A stretch of DNA of 64,000 bases from Ochromonas danica (Eukaryota; Sar; Chrysophyceae; Chromulinales; Chromulinaceae): positions 310,001 through 374,000 of the forward strand of contig VKHL01000006.1 of the NCBI GenBank assembly GCA_015146655.1. The letters run 5' to 3'. This document shows, piece after piece, positions 9,815-20,442 of this stretch; position 1 is the first letter of the stretch; each line of letters starts with the position of its first letter. The notes under the pieces were generated by a model, which saw only the letters and a list, made by a program, of their open reading frames with translations, ran no database searches and was not told the origin of the DNA. Made by a program: the position numbers and the translations under genes.

Positions 9815-12511
9815 ATGTCCAACTTTTATAGGAAATATATCCTTGGATCGGTTAGTCTCCTTATCATCTACATCAGCGATAATTTTGCATTTCATATCTT
9901 TAACTTACATCACTTCATACTACAGAAAAAAGACTCATCCTCTTCCAAATCTGCCAATGGCAATACGGAGGCGAAGAATCCCGTAGTAGATCCCACTGCT
10001 ATGGCCCCAGCACAACAGCCAAGACGAGTTTCAACCAAAGTTACCAAAGGTGAACAAAACCACTAGAATCTCACTAACCAAAGTAAACCTAACTTTGTCC
10101 CCAAACTGACTCCAGATCCTAACGCACCTAGTCCAGCAGCGAATCCTCACAGTAACAACAGACGTGTACAGATCTTCAATAGCTCAGATGCCTTTTCGCC
10201 TGATGAAAAGAGACAGCTGCCAGTCTTTGCTAAGCCAGAGGCTGCGAAAACCTTTCTTCGTCAAGCCATTGGCATGCACTATCTCTTCGAAGCGCTCGGT
10301 GATGAAGACCTGAACCGCATCATTGATTGCATGCGCCCCACATTTGCTGCATTAGATGAAGTGGTAATTCGCCAGGGCGAGCTGGGCGACTTGTTCTTCT
10401 GTTTGGAGACAGGGAGTGCAACTGCGTTCGTGGATGGCAAGGAGGTGATGAAGTATGGTCCTGGAGGGTGTTTCGGAGAGTTGGCGTTGATCTACAACAG
10501 TCCTCGTGCGGCCTCGATTATAGCGACATCTGCTTGTAAGTTGTGGACGTTGGATTTGAGGACTTTCCGTTACATTTTGGCAACGACGTCATCCTCGAAG
10601 ATGGTGGTTCGTTGTGAGTTTTTGAAGAAATGTGCCTTCTTGGATCCTCTGAGCAATGAGCAAATCAGCAAGCTGGCGGGAGCTTTGGAGTCTGTGAGTT
10701 TCGAAGATGGAGATTACATAGTTCGTCAAGGAGATGTGGCGGACTCTTTCTTCATCATTGAGGATGGCTCAGTGAAGTGCACTCAGATCAAGTCGACGGG
10801 TCGAGAGGTGGATTTGATGTGAGTGTTTTGTCTACTTTATGATTGAGTGCATTCATGTATTCTGACATTCGTCTGTTGTTGGGTTATTAGTACTTTGAAG
10901 GCCGGAGACTACTTCGGAGAGATGGCTCTGATGTTGAATGACACTCGCCACGCGAACTGCATAGCAGTGGGCAAAGTGAAGTGCTTGACTCTGGAGCGGC
11001 AGAAGTTTGCATTGTTGCTGGGTTCAGTGCAGGACTTGTTGGCGAGGCGCATGCGTGTTCGCATCTTGCAAAGTGTTCCTTTATTGGCGAAGCTGCCAGA
11101 GGCGAAGTTGGTGAAGCTGTCGAATGTGATGCGTGTGCAGTCGTTTGCAGATGGAGCTTACATCATTCGTCAAGGTGAGGAAGGTTCTCGTTTCTACATC
11201 ATCAACGAAGGTGAAGTGCGATGCACTCGAGTGGTGAGTCCAGGCAAGGAAGAGGAGTTGATTCGTCTGACGGCTCAAGAGTTCTTCGGTGAGCGTGCCC
11301 TGATTACGAATGAGGCTCGCAAGGCGAATGTGATCGCTTGCGGTCCAGTGGAATGTTTGGTGTTGGATCGATCTTCTTTTCAGACGTTGTTGGCGGATGT
11401 GAAGGATGATATCGTGAATGTGATCACCAATCGTGAGACTGCCTCTGCTGCAGCCGATAGCAGTGCGAATGGTCAGAAGGAAGAAGCGGCAGATCTGAAT
11501 CCTCGCACGAACTTCCGCTTCGAGGACCTTCAGATTATGCGCACAGTGGGCACGGGTACATTTGGCCGTGTGAAGATGGTGCAGCATAAGCCCAGTGGAC
11601 AGGTGTGTGCATTGAAGTGCATGAACAAGCTGGAGGTGGTGAATGCTCACCAGCAGCGCAACATCATGGCTGAGAAGAACCTGTTATTTGAGTGCTCTGC
11701 CAGTCCCTTCATTCTTCGCTTGTTGCAGACCTACAACCATCCTCATCAGATCTTGATGTTAATGGAGTTCATTCAAGGAGGAGAGTTGTGGTCGTACATC
11801 TATGAGAAGACGAACACGGTGGCTCGTTGTGCGGCAGGAGGTTTCGAGATGTCGGCAGTGAAGTTCTACTCTGCCAACGTCATTCTGGCTTTCAAGCATA
11901 TCCACAATCGAGGCATCGCGTATCGAGATCTGAAGCCTGAGAATCTGTTGATTGACAACCGAGGTTATGTGAAGATGATTGACTTTGGGTTCGCGAAGAA
12001 ATTCCCTTATGTCTCGAACGGTCAGAAGCACGACAAGACGTATACGCTTTGTGGTACGCCCGAGTATCTCGCTCCTGAGATCGTGATGTCGAAAGGTTAT
12101 GACAAGGGCGTAGACTACTGGGCTCTGGGCTGTTTGATCTATGAGCTCTATCTCGCTCGCACTCCTTTCCAAGCTGACTTCACGACGAAGATCTTCCAGA
12201 ATATCGTGGCGGCAGAGAAAGTATTGAGTTTCCCTCGTGGTATGGATCCTCAACATGTGGCGCTAATCAAGAAGCTGTTGACGGTAAATCCCGCCTTCCG
12301 CTTGGGCACGTTAAGTGGAGGCATCGATGATATTATCCGCGATCCTTTCTTCTCCACGGTGGATTGGAACGCGATCAGCATGCAGCAACAGCCTTCCCCT
12401 TATAGCCCTCCCATCGCAGGTGGTTTGGACACATCAAACTTCAACGAATATGAAGAAGAGGAAGATATTCCAGAATATTCGGGAACGCAAGAGTTTTTTG
12501 ATGGGTTCTAA
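9815..12511 (+). CDS. PKG: cGMP-dependent protein kinase, copy B
   Basis: Exons 9815-9850, 9926-10049, 10116-10818 and 10891-12511 (introns 75, 66 and 72 nt) give 827 residues. Intron positions and phases equal those of copy A. The N-terminus (MSNFYRKYILGS, then KKDSSSSK... and DPTAMAPAQQPRRV) aligns with copy A but is clearly diverged, about five residues longer. Residues from about 66 on are identical to copy A except Asp813: three cyclic-nucleotide-binding domains (about 105-460), AGC kinase (about 497-755) with catalytic Y632-R-D634, and a C-terminal tail rich in acidic and aromatic residues. It transduces cGMP signals by phosphorylating Ser/Thr targets; upstream guanylate cyclase is not in the window, but a PDE is (38885-40096). 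Confidence 0.94.
10163..12511 (+). repeat. Right arm of 2.35 kb inverted repeat (PKG copy B)
   Basis: Partner of 6547-8895; coordinates correspond one to one (A position = 19058 minus B position). The arms are separated by 1,267 nt of unlike sequence. Confidence 0.95.
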
Positions 12512-12802
12512 CATAGTTTGTTATCGCATTGCATTGGCTGTTTTATTTGTAGTGCGTTGGTTTCTTTATAGTTTATTAGGGTGATGGATTGTGTGGTTTT
12601 GTAATGCTTTTCATTGTTTTGGTTTATCCAATTGTTTGGGGGTTTTTTTGGTTGGATTTGGTTTTGTTACATTTTCATTGTACCTGTCGTTTAGCCTGAG
12701 GGGGTAAACATTTTGTGTAGGTAGATGCTAAACATTGTGTTTAGGTTGTAGTTTGCAGTTACAAGCGAAAATATGACTGGAGCATTGGCATGATTACCAT
12801 CG

Positions 12803-13510
12803 TCATCGATGGTGACGCTTGGTTCTCTTATCGTGATGATGGACAGCCTCAGAGGCATCGTTTGGTATCTCCATACGTGTCTTCCCTTCTTTTGTAGACT
12901 TCCTTCTCTTGTGTTTGTCTGCCTCATCCTCCTCGTGACCTTCATCATCACTTTCTCCTCTAGTCCTATTCTTCCTACTTCTCTCATTCAAATTCTTTCC
13001 TTCCTTAATCCTCTTATATCGTAATAGTTTCTCACTACAGGATGGACAGAGAGTGACTTTGACTAACTCCATCTTCTCTTCACCTTTCTCGTGATAGAGG
13101 AAGGGCAGCTCAAACACTTGTAGAGCACTACTACCAGAACACCGTTTACCTCCACATTGATGCTGACCTTTCCCTGTTACAACTTCCTCTTTCGTTCTCC
13201 ATCTCAATCCTATCAATCCTTCATCATGTCTAGACAAGTCAATGATGGCAAATTCTTTATACAGTTCATCATAATACTTTCTAGCCATGCGAGTTTTCCA
13301 ATCATGTGTTGTTATTTTGGCATCTACTTCATCGTCACGAACGAATTGATGACAATCTTTCAATGCGTTCAGATCTGATTCCTGCAAACTCATTTTCCCA
13401 TTTGTTTTGTGTTCCTGTTTGGGAGGAAAGTGCATGGATTCCATGGATTCCAAACGAGAGGCTTGTGTGATCATGTGGTTTGCAGACAGTGACTTGACTG
13501 AAAATGACAT
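12803..13510 (-). CDS. FRA10AC1: FRA10AC1-family nuclear protein
   Basis: A single-exon, 235-residue protein. Residues about 50-170 match the conserved core of human FRA10AC1: HQFVRDDE...DWKTRMARKYYDELYKEF, IDLSRHDEGLIGLRWRTKEEV, then GKGQHQCGGKRC and a second LCPSC pair, which together suggest a zinc-binding CxxxxC/CxxC element. The tail (about 175-235) is Lys/Arg/Glu/His-rich and disordered, like the human tail. The family is nuclear and has been linked to spliceosomal complexes; its biochemical role is not settled. The stop lies about 290 nt from the convergent PKG copy B; that gap is T-rich 3' flank. Confidence 0.88.
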   Translation of the reverse strand: MSFSVKSLSANHMITQASRLESMESMHFPPKQEHKTNGKMSLQESDLNALKDCHQFVRDDEVDAKITTHDWKTRMARKYYDELYKEFAIIDLSRHDEGLIGLRWRTKEEVVTGKGQHQCGGKRCSGSSALQVFELPFLYHEKGEEKMELVKVTLCPSCSEKLLRYKRIKEGKNLNERSRKNRTRGESDDEGHEEDEADKHKRRKSTKEGKTRMEIPNDASEAVHHHDKRTKRHHR

Positions 13511-13616
13511 TTAATATTTAATAGATAGTCAAATTCGATCATTACAAAATGACAATACTAGAAATCATCACCTCAGTAGAGGGACAATAAGAAATCTACA
13601 ATGAGGAACACGAAAA

Positions 13617-14502
13617 TTATCTCTTGTCGCTGTAATAATCAAAAAGCAGACTGTTGCCAGTCTTGCGAACATATTTGTTGACAACTCCGCCAATGCCATA
13701 AGCAGGAAAGATTCGAGCCATACGAGCTAATGTCGTCTTGATATATTCTTTCTTAATAAATTCTACACGATCAGATGATCCAGCAGTGGGACGATTATAG
13801 ATATCCAACCCCAATAAATGCAAAGGAGTACTCAAGATTTGCATAGCAACAGGAGTAATCAATTGAGATGAAGTATCAGCCATCAACTTCTCCACCTTGT
13901 AGTCACTTTGTAATCTGGCAGAGATAATGCCTGGCAGTGAGAAGGAGGCCAAGATAGTCATGCTGTCTCTCGTACCAAACAAGCCCAAACTAGAGAAAGC
14001 CATAGGACGAGGATCACCTTTACCAAACATTCTCGCAAAGGCTTTATCTTTTAAAACACTTAAAGTGACATTCGCAACAGAACCACCAACAAATTTAGGA
14101 TAGAAGGGAGAGGTCTTGGATCGTTCACAGAGTGCCTCGATGTTATTAGCAACAATATAGGTGCCAGAATACACTCCTAAGATGAGCAAAAAGGAAGGTT
14201 GTTTGAGGAAATAAATAGGGTTCGTCACTAGAGTCTTTACTCCATTAATCAAGGAGGGTACAAGAGGTTCCAATCCACTAGCGTTTGAGACAATCGCTTT
14301 ATCCACAATTGAGATGGCAGGCGCTAAATATAACGTTAAGCACAAAAGTTGGAAATGAAATAAGGTAAACTCGACGTGTGTGAAGAAGAAAGCCAGGATT
14401 TGAATGAACCTTACCAACTGAGAAGGCAGAAATTGTCGCAGCGATGGCTTCCACGGTCATTCGCATGAATAGTGGAGAAGGATCTTCAACAGGTGCAGTC
14501 AT
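13617..14502 (-). CDS. Conserved multi-helix membrane protein, possibly mitochondrial
   Basis: Exons 14415-14502 and 13617-14323 (91-nt intron, gtaagg...tttag) give 264 residues. The join makes ...ISAFSV-APAISIVDKAIV, restoring one continuous hydrophobic helix. Further hydrophobic segments lie about 72-90, 147-172 and 185-205. Conserved-looking blocks are GVYSGTYIVANNIEAL and LGLFGTRDSMTILASFSLP. I recall uncharacterised fungal and algal proteins with the latter block, but cannot name a family, and mitochondrial location is only a guess. No cleavable signal is obvious. The ATG at 14502 follows ...ttcctcacagactatc, so an upstream exon splicing in just before it cannot be excluded. Confidence 0.65.
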
Positions 14503-15247
14503 GATAGTCTGTGAGGAAGAGAAGAAGAAGAAGGTCGATGAGATGTCACAACACTAGAAGAGGATCCTGGCGGGGCGGCTGGGATTGGATTTGTTTGTTT
14601 GTCTGTTTGTTGTTCTGGTGTTGATGTCGTTTCTCTACGCACCACTTTAACCGGCAGTGCTGTGGCGGAGAAGGTCGAAGTTGCACTTGCATGGTGGGCT
14701 GTGCTGCAAAACACAATCAAAGTGTACTGTAGTGCTTGCTACCTAAACTTTCATTCCGAGTAGATGATGATCTAAGAATGGAGAATGATCTTCGCTCGGT
14801 TAATATGTAGTGACTTTGCGCCAAAAATCTGTTGTCGAATTCAAGTCGAATTGTATACAAGCACACAATGAGTACATAGAAGTCTTTCGGCTTTCTCGTG
14901 TTCTTAAGTTATGTATCCGTACTTACGCGTAGGCTGAGGGTAGATACAATGGATCTATAAGTTTTTGTGCTATCATAAGAATAAAGTCCCGTAAGCCAAG
15001 ATAGTTGATAAAACTAGAAGCTACTAATAAGAATAACTCGCTAGAGTATCGCCAAAATAGTATGACTGGCTTGAGGATCAAACTACCCCTATCAACCGCA
15101 AAAGGAAAGCGTGGTCATAGTTACAGTTTAGTGATATGCAGAGAGCCACATAACAGAGGTAAGCAAATACATAACTCTACTAAGCATTATACTAATCCGC
15201 TGCTCAACACAAGAAAGATCCAAAGATCGATTGGATCCACAGAGAAG
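14503..15247. promoter_or_regulatory. Divergent promoter region
   Basis: Lies between the membrane-protein gene and the RCC1-LRR gene. An open minus-strand frame at 14499-14720 (Ser/Thr/Pro-rich) lacks an ATG. The plus-strand frame is open from 15005 but its peptide up to 15247 looks non-coding. Confidence 0.35.
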
Positions 15248-17845
15248 ATGAGTGACAATAACGAACCACTACTACGTCAGTGTAAACTAATAACCGATGA
15301 TCGTGTGACCATTCTTCTTAGTGATGGTAGTATTTATACCTGTGGAGAAGGAGGAGATGAAGATGTGGATGCTATTCGACCTGGTCTGTCCTTCTCTCAA
15401 CCTCCACAACTACTTGCCTGTCCCTCTCTGCCCACTGACATCCTCGCTGTCTCTACTGGAGGGACTCATACACTCCTTCTAACTACTAGCAATGAGATTT
15501 ATGGCTTTGGATCAAATCAGTTTGGTCAACTTGCCTTCCCTCCTAGTGACTACCTGGTCACTACACCTGTCAGACTACACGTACCTCAAAACTACCAAGA
15601 GAATAGAAGAATTCGAAGTGTTCATGCTTCTAGCTCTGGTGGGTCATTTATCCTCTATGAAGATGGATCAATTCTCTCTTGTGGACAATGTAATTGTCGT
15701 GTAGAAACTACTACTTCACCTAGTAGTGCACTGTACCCCATGGACTTAACCTGTTTTGAAGGACAATTAGTACGTGATATTCAAGCTAATGGAGTGGTTC
15801 ATTTCCTAACGGACCAAGGGGCACTCTATGTCTGGGGATGGGAAGACTCATCTTCTAAAGGAAGTTTAGGCTTTCCTCTAGAAGACATGCCAGTTGATGG
15901 TATATGCACGACTCCTACACGGTTAAACTCACTTTGGAATACTGGTATTCGTGTAGTAAAGAGCTCTTGTAGTAGCTCTCGCTTCTCATTAATCATTGAT
16001 CAATATGGTCACTTGCATGGGTGGGGTAGCAATCAAAATGGTCAATTAGGTTTACCAGTTAATGCAGAAAATCGCTTTATTGTGGGTCCTCGAGCTATAC
16101 CAATATTACGTGAAGAAGATGGAGAATTAGAGCGATTTAAGCAGGTTTCTTGTGGTTCTTCACATTCTCTTGCACTCACAGTCGATGGTCATCCCTATTC
16201 CTTTGGTGGCTCTAATATCTGTGGCCAATTGGGGAGAGAGGTGGGAGAGGAGGATTGTATAGTAGAAGGAAAAAGAACTTCTACTGTAGGACGTGTGTCT
16301 TCTATCACTGGCGATGGTCGAGAGATTGCTCATGTTTGTGCTGGAAGATTGGTTTCAATCTTTATCTGTTCTCCTCCTCCTCCTCCTCCTCCTCCTCCTC
16401 CTCCTACCGATGACACCACTATTCATAATAGCAGTAGCAATGAATCTCTCGAATCACACGGCATTTTAACCTCGTTGACAAGCTGTCTAGGTTCGTGTGG
16501 ATTGGGAGGAAGAGGTTCGTTGATAGGAGGCAGGAGAGAGGTCTTGATGCTGTCCTTCGATGCTGGTCCTCGTGGGAATAGAATTGAGCAATTGCGAGAA
16601 GGACGACGAAAAGTTGTTTTCTTCACGATGGAGGAAGCTATTTCTAGTGTAGCAGAAGTTGTTGAAGGCGATTTTGTTCCAGCTAAGAAGAGAAGAAGAC
16701 TGGTAGAAGATGATGAAGAGTTAGAGGAAGAGGAGGAGGAAGATGAGGAGGGAGAGGAAGAAGAAGCTGTTAGTGATAAGAGAACAGTCATTACTGTGAG
16801 AATTGAGTATTCCAAACATCCTCAGTCATCAGACCAGCAGCAGCAAGAACCACCACCGCCTGCAGCACCAGCAGCAGCTGATAGCTTTGCAAATCTTCTT
16901 GAGAGTGTTATCCAAACCTCTGAATATGTTGAATCTTCTTCTTCAGGTAGTTCAGAGTTAATAGACATCCATCTTACCAATCATTTCACCTTGCCAGCAG
17001 ATCTAGGAGGTTTGCTACGTAGTCTATCAGATCATCATACGATTGAAGTACTGGGTGAGCGTTTGTCAGGTATCTTTCTGAGTCAATGTGATCTCTTCTG
17101 TAATCAAGATGATCTCTTAGCTTTGGCTCATATCCTTGGACAAGCTTATCCAAACATGCATACCTTCTCCATGGATTCCATTCGTCTTCATCAAGGTCTT
17201 CAGAGAACAAGAGAGGAGGGTAGTAAAGAAGGGGATGCTGATAGTGATAATGATAGTGACAATGATCATGAAAACGCTATGGCCATGTTACTTGAATCGC
17301 TCGTGCGACATGTTCCCACACTTCGAATGATTTCTGTGGAAGATCTCGGGGACGTGTCTTTTACACGACTAGTTAAAGCGATTATAGAAATTCGTCCTCT
17401 CAATCTTGAGACTTTGATTGTGAACGAAGCGGAAATCAAGAAACCCACCTTCTCACTTATTGCAGATCTACTTGACATCAATCTACCTTCTTTGCATACT
17501 CTACGATTACCTGATCTGTCTAATTTGAATAACTCTACTCTAGCAACTTTATCCAAAGGTCTGAAAAGAAATAGTCATTTAGAGATCTTAGATCTTCATT
17601 TCTCAGATCGTTCTAAACAGAAGATTACTAACAAGGGAGTAAAGCCACTTGTTCAGGTAATAGAAAGCAATCAACAGAGTGCACTGTGTGCCTTGGATAT
17701 CTCAGGATATGGTGGACCAGATATCTCTGTCGACCTTCGAAAGCGACTCAAGAGAGAGCTCATCCGCCATGCTAAGAAGAAGAACAGGAAGTTACTCAAG
17801 TTTGCTCGATTGGATATCTGGCAAAACCATAAATATGATTTGTAA
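15248..17845 (+). CDS. RCC1-repeat protein with C-terminal leucine-rich region
   Basis: An intronless gene; from ATG 15248 it encodes 865 residues. Residues about 1-375 are RCC1/RLD-type beta-propeller repeats, seen as recurring ...VSTGGTHTLLLTTSNEIYGFGSN-QFGQL and CGSSHSLALTVDGHPYSFG. A Pro run (11 residues) and an Asp/Glu-rich low-complexity segment follow. The last about 280 residues show LRR-like periodicity (LETLIVNEAEI, LHTLRLPDLSNLNN, LEILDLHFSD), ending in a basic tail. RCC1 propellers act as guanine-exchange or scaffolding modules; which applies here is unknown. The frame is open to 15005 and another ATG exists at 15062, adding 62 residues with no recognisable content; MSDNNEP at 15248 starts just before the first propeller blade, so I prefer it. 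Confidence 0.8.
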   Translation: MSDNNEPLLRQCKLITDDRVTILLSDGSIYTCGEGGDEDVDAIRPGLSFSQPPQLLACPSLPTDILAVSTGGTHTLLLTTSNEIYGFGSNQFGQLAFPPSDYLVTTPVRLHVPQNYQENRRIRSVHASSSGGSFILYEDGSILSCGQCNCRVETTTSPSSALYPMDLTCFEGQLVRDIQANGVVHFLTDQGALYVWGWEDSSSKGSLGFPLEDMPVDGICTTPTRLNSLWNTGIRVVKSSCSSSRFSLIIDQYGHLHGWGSNQNGQLGLPVNAENRFIVGPRAIPILREEDGELERFKQVSCGSSHSLALTVDGHPYSFGGSNICGQLGREVGEEDCIVEGKRTSTVGRVSSITGDGREIAHVCAGRLVSIFICSPPPPPPPPPPPTDDTTIHNSSSNESLESHGILTSLTSCLGSCGLGGRGSLIGGRREVLMLSFDAGPRGNRIEQLREGRRKVVFFTMEEAISSVAEVVEGDFVPAKKRRRLVEDDEELEEEEEEDEEGEEEEAVSDKRTVITVRIEYSKHPQSSDQQQQEPPPPAAPAAADSFANLLESVIQTSEYVESSSSGSSELIDIHLTNHFTLPADLGGLLRSLSDHHTIEVLGERLSGIFLSQCDLFCNQDDLLALAHILGQAYPNMHTFSMDSIRLHQGLQRTREEGSKEGDADSDNDSDNDHENAMAMLLESLVRHVPTLRMISVEDLGDVSFTRLVKAIIEIRPLNLETLIVNEAEIKKPTFSLIADLLDINLPSLHTLRLPDLSNLNNSTLATLSKGLKRNSHLEILDLHFSDRSKQKITNKGVKPLVQVIESNQQSALCALDISGYGGPDISVDLRKRLKRELIRHAKKKNRKLLKFARLDIWQNHKYDL

Positions 17846-19191
17846 ACATGATGATCATGTTATATACTTACTTGCATTGTTACAACACAAAGGATATTGT
17901 TTTGATATAATATCTATGATGACTACTCCGCCGGCAATGTCAACGTATCCACACTTTGACAATACCGATTGCGATCTGCTGGAATGTTGGTCACAAATCT
18001 CCGATTTGATACCCGAAATCCCTAGTTACCCATTCACAAGTTACCGCTTTCCAGCAGAAACCCTCACAGCAGGTACTGTAACCTTCTAATGCTCGTTTTG
18101 GAAAATGAAGGCAACTTGCACCATTTCCTTGTGATTTGTAACTGGACCTTCTTTCTCTTTTACAACATTACAATTTTCACATCAGCATTATAAATTCAGA
18201 TTCTGTTCGGAATTCATTCGAGATTTCTCCTTTTTCGAAGTCATTTCGAATACTGGAATAGTCATTTTGTTTCCCATCGAGTGAACTCAGACCTCCACAT
18301 CGGGAGGATTCATGGTTGTGTGATGGCTATGCACGGCTGGGTTTGTCAGACGTAATGTCCACCAAGATCATCCGTTGCAAATCAGTTGACGTTTCGCAAT
18401 CAAAAAGGTATTTGGGGAGTTGTTAAATTGCGAAACGTCAACTGGTTTGCAACGGATGATCTTGGTGGACAGTACGTCTGACAAACCCAACCATGAATCC
18501 TCCCGTACAGTGCTCAGCAAAGCTTGACAACGGGGCTTGCATTGCCCACTCCTCCCAACTTTAAGAAAAGTTTATTATGGTAGAGGTGCCATCATAGCAT
18601 AACCAAAATATTTCTTCCTAGTCTACAAATTGCTAGTGGTTAAGATACATATTTGTTTCGATATGTTTTTGAAATAAAGAAGTTTGATTCATTTCACACA
18701 ACGATGGGGCTGATTAATTCTGTTCCAAACCACAACTACAAACTACTTCACACTTAACCTACAACTCATCGCAAAATGTGCAACTTCAATCACACAAACA
18801 ACTTATACCACATGCATATATCTTCCTGTTTACCAGCTTCATCATGGCAACATCAACAAGAGAAGAGATACAACATGAGCAATAGCTTGTGACGAAATAC
18901 TGAGGGAAATATGGCAAAAATCTCAGCAACGATACAAGCGCAAAGTACAACATCAAAATAATGCAAACAGGTCTTGAGTAATTGCAGTTGGTAGGATGCA
19001 AAACTCAGAATTCGAAGGGCTAATATTCTAAAGAAAATAAAACAAAGTTTGCCGAAAGGCGGGTGCTGTTGGTTTGCTATCTTCTATATATCCTGAATGT
19101 TGATATGAGCAACACTGCAGGAGATATTGATAGCTCAAATACATAAGGATCACATAACAAATAAGATACAATAGTGGCTGTTGGGGTTGTT
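17846..19191. other. Intergenic, contains a long foldback element
   Basis: About 1.35 kb with no supported gene; ORF 17679-18089 is a frame shadow running past the RCC1 gene's end. It holds the inverted-repeat element at 18301-18505. The 3' flank of the orphan gene is at the right end. Confidence 0.5.
18301..18505. repeat. Foldback (hairpin) element, MITE-like or hairpin RNA
   Basis: The left arm (18301-18401) and right arm (18425-18505) are inverted copies. Inner stem: gtccaccaagatcatccgtt and its complement, continuing through caaatcagttgacgtttcgcaat with few mismatches. Outer stem: cgggaggattcatggttg paired with caaccatgaatcctcccg. The left arm carries about 20 extra bases (tgtgatggctatgcacggct) between the two blocks. 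The loop is about 23 nt. No clear target-site duplication was found and no transposase ORF lies inside. Confidence 0.8.
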
Positions 19192-19896
19192 TCATAGAGG
19201 AGTGAGAGCGGACGAATAGCAACGACAAACGATCTTCGTCACGCAACCGGAGTGTGCATCAATGTCAAAGACGGTCACACCATACATCTCGAACAAGGCA
19301 GGCTGCTTAGTGAGCTGACGAGTAGCATTCAGCATAGCGAGATCCTTGTTATTCACGAGAGGTTTGTATTCTCCGTTCACTTGAGGGAGAGTAACATCAT
19401 AGAGGAATGTACCAGAAATACGGAAGTGCAGCGTCACTTGCGCTTCCACCTTCTTCTTCGATCTGCGAATCTGGCATCCCAGCATCTTGCATACAGGATC
19501 AGGACTCACAGCCAATACATGCGCGTAATGGCTAATAGTGAGATCAGTAGAGGAGTGCTCGACCATGAAAGGGAAGAGGTCACTCAACTGGGAGTCTGAG
19601 ATGTTGCGAGTGATAGCATGGCGACAGTAGTAATGATGAAGGAAGTCGCGATAGCGATCCACGTCATAATCATTCCATACCCTGACCCACATCAAAGGAA
19701 ACGAACGTCTGATGTCATTCTTGTTGATTTTTGCGAATGGACGATTTTGCAAGTACATCCACCTTCTCTTGCGATTAATGCGATCAGGATCTGAACGATC
19801 TGATCCTGAATTATAAGATGAGTCGCATGTTTGAAGAGTGGAGTCTTCAATATCTTCGCAAATGCCTTCTAATAGAAGTAATTCAATTTCTTCCAT
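19192..19896 (-). CDS. Unrecognised protein, 234 residues
   Basis: A single exon from ATG 19896. The N-terminus is acidic (MEEIELLLLEGICEDIED) with a Ser/Asp/Arg stretch to about residue 45. The remainder alternates hydrophobic and charged residues like a folded domain: SFPLMWVRVWNDYDVDRYRDFL near 66-87, FPFMVEHSS near 110, and a C-terminal region with VEAQVTLHFRISGTFLYDV, YGVTVFDIDAHSGCVTKIV. The strand-rich C-terminal half could be a SnoaL/NTF2-like cone fold, but this is only an impression. No signal peptide or membrane helix. Base composition and codon use resemble neighbouring genes, so I accept it as real. Confidence 0.7.
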   Translation of the reverse strand: MEEIELLLLEGICEDIEDSTLQTCDSSYNSGSDRSDPDRINRKRRWMYLQNRPFAKINKNDIRRSFPLMWVRVWNDYDVDRYRDFLHHYYCRHAITRNISDSQLSDLFPFMVEHSSTDLTISHYAHVLAVSPDPVCKMLGCQIRRSKKKVEAQVTLHFRISGTFLYDVTLPQVNGEYKPLVNNKDLAMLNATRQLTKQPALFEMYGVTVFDIDAHSGCVTKIVCRCYSSALTPL

Positions 19897-20442
19897 GTTT
19901 TTATTTTTGTTTTCAAAGCTGATAAAATAAAATAAAATAAAAATTCGGCGAGAAAGGCAACAAAATTAATCGAATCAACAAGTCTGTAAAGGTTTCAGAT
20001 TCCTTGATAGAGCTTTGGGGTCAGGAGGTTGGTTTGCTACTCCAGGTGGGTATGGACTTCTTCAACAGAAGGAATGGTAGTGCTCTGTGGCAACCCACTT
20101 GTTGTGTGCTGTAGTTGATTTGTTTTATTTGTGCTTGCGCCAGACCTTTACAAGCACAAAGCCGCTCACAGCGCTGGCGATGGCGTTGAATCTTCACGTT
20201 GCCACCACGCTGCTCTCCCTCGACACGACAGTAGTGAACCGGGTTTAAAGTCGGAATTTTGAGGTTATTTTGTGAAGTTAAAGTTGTCTCCCCTCTTCCT
20301 CACCCACCACTGCCATTTGCCAGCCTCGCACGCAATATTATAATAAAGGAATGTTAGGAATGAAACACGCAAAAGAGTAATATCGAACCTTCGTTGATAG
20401 TTTTGTTGTTGGATGGAATGATGAACTAGAAACTAGAAGGAA
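19897..20442. promoter_or_regulatory. Divergent promoter region
   Basis: Separates the orphan gene from the methyltransferase-UBE3D fusion gene. Contains an (AAAAT/AAATA)-type run near 19921-19940. Nothing else recognised. Confidence 0.35.

Noticed and set aside
14499-14720. Ser/Thr/Pro-rich minus-strand frame upstream of the membrane protein gene
   Set aside because: It starts with TTG, not ATG, and has no family resemblance; it may be 5' leader, but I could not show an exon.
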